Origin: Ptychodera flava
Taxonomy: Eukaryota > Hemichordata > Enteropneusta > Ptychoderidae
Direction of reading: 5' to 3'
Length of the DNA: 64,000 bases
NCBI RefSeq assembly: GCF_041260155.1
Contig: NC_091942.1
Coordinates: forward strand, 1,808,001-1,872,000
A model generated the notes under the pieces. The model did no database searches and had not been told where the DNA came from. It saw only the letters and a program-made list of their open reading frames with translations. The position numbers and the translations under genes are program-made. Positions 61,801 to 64,000 of the stretch are shown one piece after another. Position 1 is the stretch's first letter; each line of letters starts with the position of its first letter.

Positions 61801-63093
61801 AATAAATGTAACATGGATGAGTATACAGTACAGACATTAAATGTATTTGCAAAATCACTCATGTCGTAATAATTCAAATTATGTTGTTACTGTCAACTTT
61901 GATAGAATTGAACAGAAACAATTTAAATTATGTTACACATGATGAATGGTACTTGTACTTCAAAATAAGTTTTTACTTGAAAACGAAATGTTTTGATTAT
62001 TCACAGAGATGGGAGCCATCCTAGCGTAAAGGAATTAATCACAGGTACTGTAACATTTTCCTGACTGGTGTTCATGAATATTTGATGAAACATTTGAATG
62101 AACTGAAGAAAACCTGTGACCAAACTCTATTGAACTGCTTTTCTCCATCGAATAAATTTGTATCATTCAAGAATTTGAGATGAACAATGTATGAAAGTAA
62201 ATCATGTAAAAGATAAGAATTTGCATTTCAAGACAATATCCTCTATATTCAGAGGCATACTAACAATTTGTAAGACATACAAGAATGTTCTAAAGATTAA
62301 ATATTGATGTGTAAATTACTTGTGATATTTCATTACGTTTGTTCTGTATTCACTTCTTTCCTGCACAATGCTGGATATGGTATGTTGAAAGACAAAGTAC
62401 TAAGCTTTGGCAATGCAATGTACAATATGCAGTGCCTTTCTTGACAAATGAATTCTAGACTAGAATTCAGCTGTCAAAAATAACGTTGGTCACATATTCG
62501 GACTGTGTTGACAAGATGAACACTCGGCTGTAAACCATTGTACAATGTAGGTTGAATGCACCTCAAGATCATATATTCAGATTCTGAAACTTTTACAATT
62601 CTTTTCTGATCTACCACTTGTGGGGGCTCACATTAAAGTGCTTGTGTAAAAAAACTTTTCACTTTCTTAGATTTAAAAAAAATAGTAAATTTTAGTTTTC
62701 TTTATGGAGTAAATACAGGTAGGCAGCCATGTTGAATTTCAAGTATTGGTGAATTTTCGGTAATTTGGTTCTCTAATACCAAAATTTGCATGGTAATGAA
62801 GCCCCGATTTTTATTCTTGATTTTGAAAGAAATGGTTGAAATATTCCTTGATAAAAGTTTGAACAAATTTTTTTTTTGTCTTTCACTTTCAAGGTGCACA
62901 CTACCTTAAAGAATAGGTCATAACTAGCATTGGAGCTGTAATAGAGGTTATAGGATTCTCACTTGACTCGCTGTTCTTTGTCCGTTTCATGGTACGTGCT
63001 GTTTAAAGTGTTTAGATGTTGCTTGATTTCTGGATCATGGAAGTAGTGCTTCAAACTCCTGTCATGGAGCCCATCATATTGAAGAGTTGGTCT
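43531..63093 (-). CDS. Large PLAT (LH2) and ankyrin-repeat protein, 5' part outside the window
   Basis: Nineteen exons join in phase: 62963-63093, 61744-61783, 61504-61616, 58909-59026, 58256-58324, 57189-57476, 56327-56469, 55265-55464, 53932-54056, 53026-53232, 51921-51999, 51423-51566, 49519-50927, 47992-48170, 47341-47586, 46384-46581, 45699-45786, 44643-44915, 43566-43614. About 1,366 residues are visible. In order: basic disordered regions with RPDRPKSAK and RPSSAK motifs; a KKKKRRRPRKKK basic run that could be a nuclear signal; a PLAT domain of LOXHD1 type; a 469-codon Ser/Glu/Asp-rich exon; ankyrin repeats; a second Ser-rich exon; a charged tail. PLAT domains bind membranes or partner proteins, and ankyrin repeats bind proteins. 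I know no named orthologue. The last exon is split by a retrotransposon. Confidence 0.85.
43566..43569. repeat. 4-bp target duplication of the LTR element, right copy
   Basis: CCGT, matching 37369-37372. It falls inside the last coding exon of the host gene. Confidence 0.75.
43566..43614 (-). CDS. Remaining part of the last coding exon, broken by the LTR element
   Basis: After a TTTTAG acceptor the exon codes ERQKSFKEHHEKMQET and then, at the 4-bp duplication, enters the LTR. Eleven foreign residues (VLCRSFPPHSS) precede a TGA at 43533-43531. The donor feeding this exon at 44642 appears to be GC rather than GT. Confidence 0.8.
46384..48170 (-). CDS. Ankyrin-repeat exons
   Basis: Exons 48170-47992, 47586-47341 and 46581-46384 code about four or five ankyrin repeats. 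Helical signatures are GRTPLHIAAEHNQLDILKWL, TRTGYTCMHTAALSGHVRCM, DQTPLHLAAM and GRTALDIAEDYNHQEVVKFL. The first exon begins with an acidic stretch and THE(A)-like capping repeat. Phases join exactly. Confidence 0.88.
46856..46910. repeat. CA microsatellite followed by CCA repeats
   Basis: A run of about 18 CA units, then about six CCA/ACC units, in an intron of the PLAT-ankyrin gene. Confidence 0.9.
48393..49284. mobile_element. Non-autonomous hAT-like element with 5-bp duplication, in an intron
   Basis: The left end is CAGGGCTCAAAATTA and the inverted right end CAGGGCTCGAGATTA. GCTTA flanks both (48388-48392, 49285-49289). Near the ends are many copies of GGTAGTCC and GGGCTACCA in both orientations, typical subterminal repeats. 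892 bp, no transposase. Confidence 0.75.
49519..50927 (-). CDS. Long Ser/Glu/Asp-rich low-complexity exon
   Basis: One 1,409-bp exon codes 469 residues of Ser-, Glu-, Asp- and Lys-rich sequence. It includes four near-perfect 15-residue repeats of the pattern GSGSESGSVKAGKDT (about 49985-49800). Many SxxE/SxxD sites would suit casein kinase 2. Antisense open frames over this exon are mirror images of the codon bias. The last few hundred bases are the tightest repeats. Confidence 0.85.
50985..51210 (-). mobile_element. MITE of the three-copy family, copy B (partial)
   Basis: ACACTTGTGGGGGCTCATTT and GGTAATTTGTTCTCTAGTAC match the copy at 62545-62916, same orientation. The ends are not clear. 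It is in an intron between the PLAT exons and the Ser-rich exon. Confidence 0.45.
51423..53232 (-). CDS. PLAT/LH2 domain exons
   Basis: Exons 53232-53026, 51999-51921 and 51566-51423 code a complete PLAT beta-sandwich of about 130 residues. The first gives VIYEITVVTGTRLGASTKAD and a VHITMYG strand. The second gives TDVFKVDTYHVGKLECVEIG. The third gives GWFLDRVII and then YEFKCGRWM, the signature end of the fold. It most resembles the repeats of LOXHD1. Here it is single. Confidence 0.88.
52318..52431. repeat. Tandem duplication of a 57-bp unit
   Basis: ATCATTTGATTCAGCAATGT begins at 52318 and at 52375; copies differ at two positions. Confidence 0.85.
59455..60346. mobile_element. Non-autonomous element with CAGTCCGGGTTATGTCCATA ends and 5-bp duplication
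   Basis: The left end reads CAGTCCGGGTTATGTCCATA and the inverted right end is identical for those 20 bases. TTTAT flanks both (59450-59454, 60347-60351). 892 bp, no coding capacity, in the intron between exons 59026 and 61504. CAG ends with 5-bp duplications suit hAT-like elements. Confidence 0.75.
62545..62916 (-). mobile_element. MITE of the three-copy family, copy C
   Basis: On the minus strand it starts TTTAAGGTAGTGTGCACCTT and ends near GAGGTGCATTCAACCTAC, so the ends are short inverted repeats. It contains CCCACAAGTGGTAGATCAGA as in copy A at 23014-23345. Confidence 0.55.
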
Positions 63094-64000
63094 CTGAAAT
63101 AAAGGAAAAAAAAGATCTACTTACAAATCAAATATTTACATCTATTCCGGTTTCAAAGGCAATAAACCACTCTCCCAGGAAATTAAGAAATTTCCTCTTA
63201 TTTATGAGGAACTGAAAATCCCCTCTTAGTTAAAACAAATGAACTGTGGGGAAATAAAAGTCCACAGTTCAGACTAAGAATTCTGCATCAGTGGTCTCCC
63301 AAGAGCAATTATAGAGTGGTGGCTGCCACTCTATAATTTTTGATAAACAATATAAACTAATTACCATAACATTTACATTTATTGCTATGCAAATTAGCAA
63401 CCACTCTACCAGAAAATCCTGGGGAGAACATCGTGCATGAAATTTTATTTGAAAATTTTCAGCCCTAATTCGGATCACAATATAAACTAATAAAGAGGAG
63501 AGAGAATGTATTAGAATAGCACGTGACGCCCTATGTGGAAAGTGATATCACTCTTTCAACGTAATGTTAGGAATAACAAAATAAATAAAATACTATATGT
63601 AAAGTCCCTCAAGGAGTCTTCAATATCATGTAAAGAAGTTCCACGTGTATGAGATACATAAATTCTGTTTGATTTTAATTTACAGAAGTCCTTTAATACC
63701 TAATTCAAAATGTGTATACTGATCTAAGTACACTGTCATCCTATAAGTACAGCAAAAGACAGGGAAATTCATGACGCCTACATGTTTCTATGAATACTTG
63801 AACTTTCTGTACAGTGCCTGTTCATTTCAATATTATAATAACAATAGTTGCATAGTAATGATGGATGTGCAATGTGTAATGAGAAAAAAAACTATATATT
63901 GTATTGTTTATTTATAATATTCACTGGTGTTTCAATTTTTACCAAGACAAAAATGCATGTAAATAATCCAAATTTGTTTAGATTGAGTGAAAAAGGAACA
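63094..64000. other. Intron sequence of the PLAT-ankyrin gene at the right edge
   Basis: Above the acceptor at 63094 no further exon could be supported before the window ends. Nothing else was recognised. Confidence 0.35.

Overview
The window is nuclear DNA of an animal. Its genes are split by GT-AG introns, codon use is metazoan, and the spaces between exons are full of eukaryotic transposons (hAT, Mutator-like, a Gmr1-type Ty3/gypsy element, MITEs). Two proteins have clear metazoan orthologues: COX19 and the mitochondrial transcription elongation factor TEFM. The repeat mix suggests a marine invertebrate, perhaps a deuterostome, but the sequence alone does not fix the taxon.

Layout, left to right. 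454-556 (-): likely first coding exon of a gene running off the left edge. 1113-3253: tandem-repeat element whose 226-bp unit carries AGGTCA half-sites. 3455-3829: decayed reverse transcriptase fragment. 4731-6431: foldback element with 124-bp perfect terminal inverted repeats and a 10-bp target duplication. 6952-14210 (-): three-exon gene for a disordered, unrecognised protein; a whole hAT transposon (10884-13927) sits in its first intron. 14746-17631: second, longer copy of the tandem-repeat element. 20072-25066 (+): COX19 in three exons, with intron 1 loaded with palindromes and a non-autonomous element. 25067-30034: gene-poor. 30093-32586 (-): TEFM, with a MITE directly beside a splice donor. 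35119-63093 (-): the 3' part of a large gene coding for basic disordered regions, a PLAT/LH2 domain, a long Ser/Glu/Asp-rich stretch and ankyrin repeats. Nineteen exons join in phase.

The most striking event is at the 3' end of the PLAT-ankyrin gene. A young 6.2-kb Gmr1-like LTR retrotransposon (37373-43565, 566-bp LTRs, 4-bp target duplication) has landed inside the last coding exon. The original final codons and stop lie on the far side of the element at 37310-37368, and the present reading frame ends at a stop inside the LTR.

COX19 and TEFM both serve mitochondrial respiration and face each other convergently. No operon-like arrangement, RNA gene or CRISPR array was found. Frameshifts occur in the retrotransposon and in the hAT element, while every host exon is intact.
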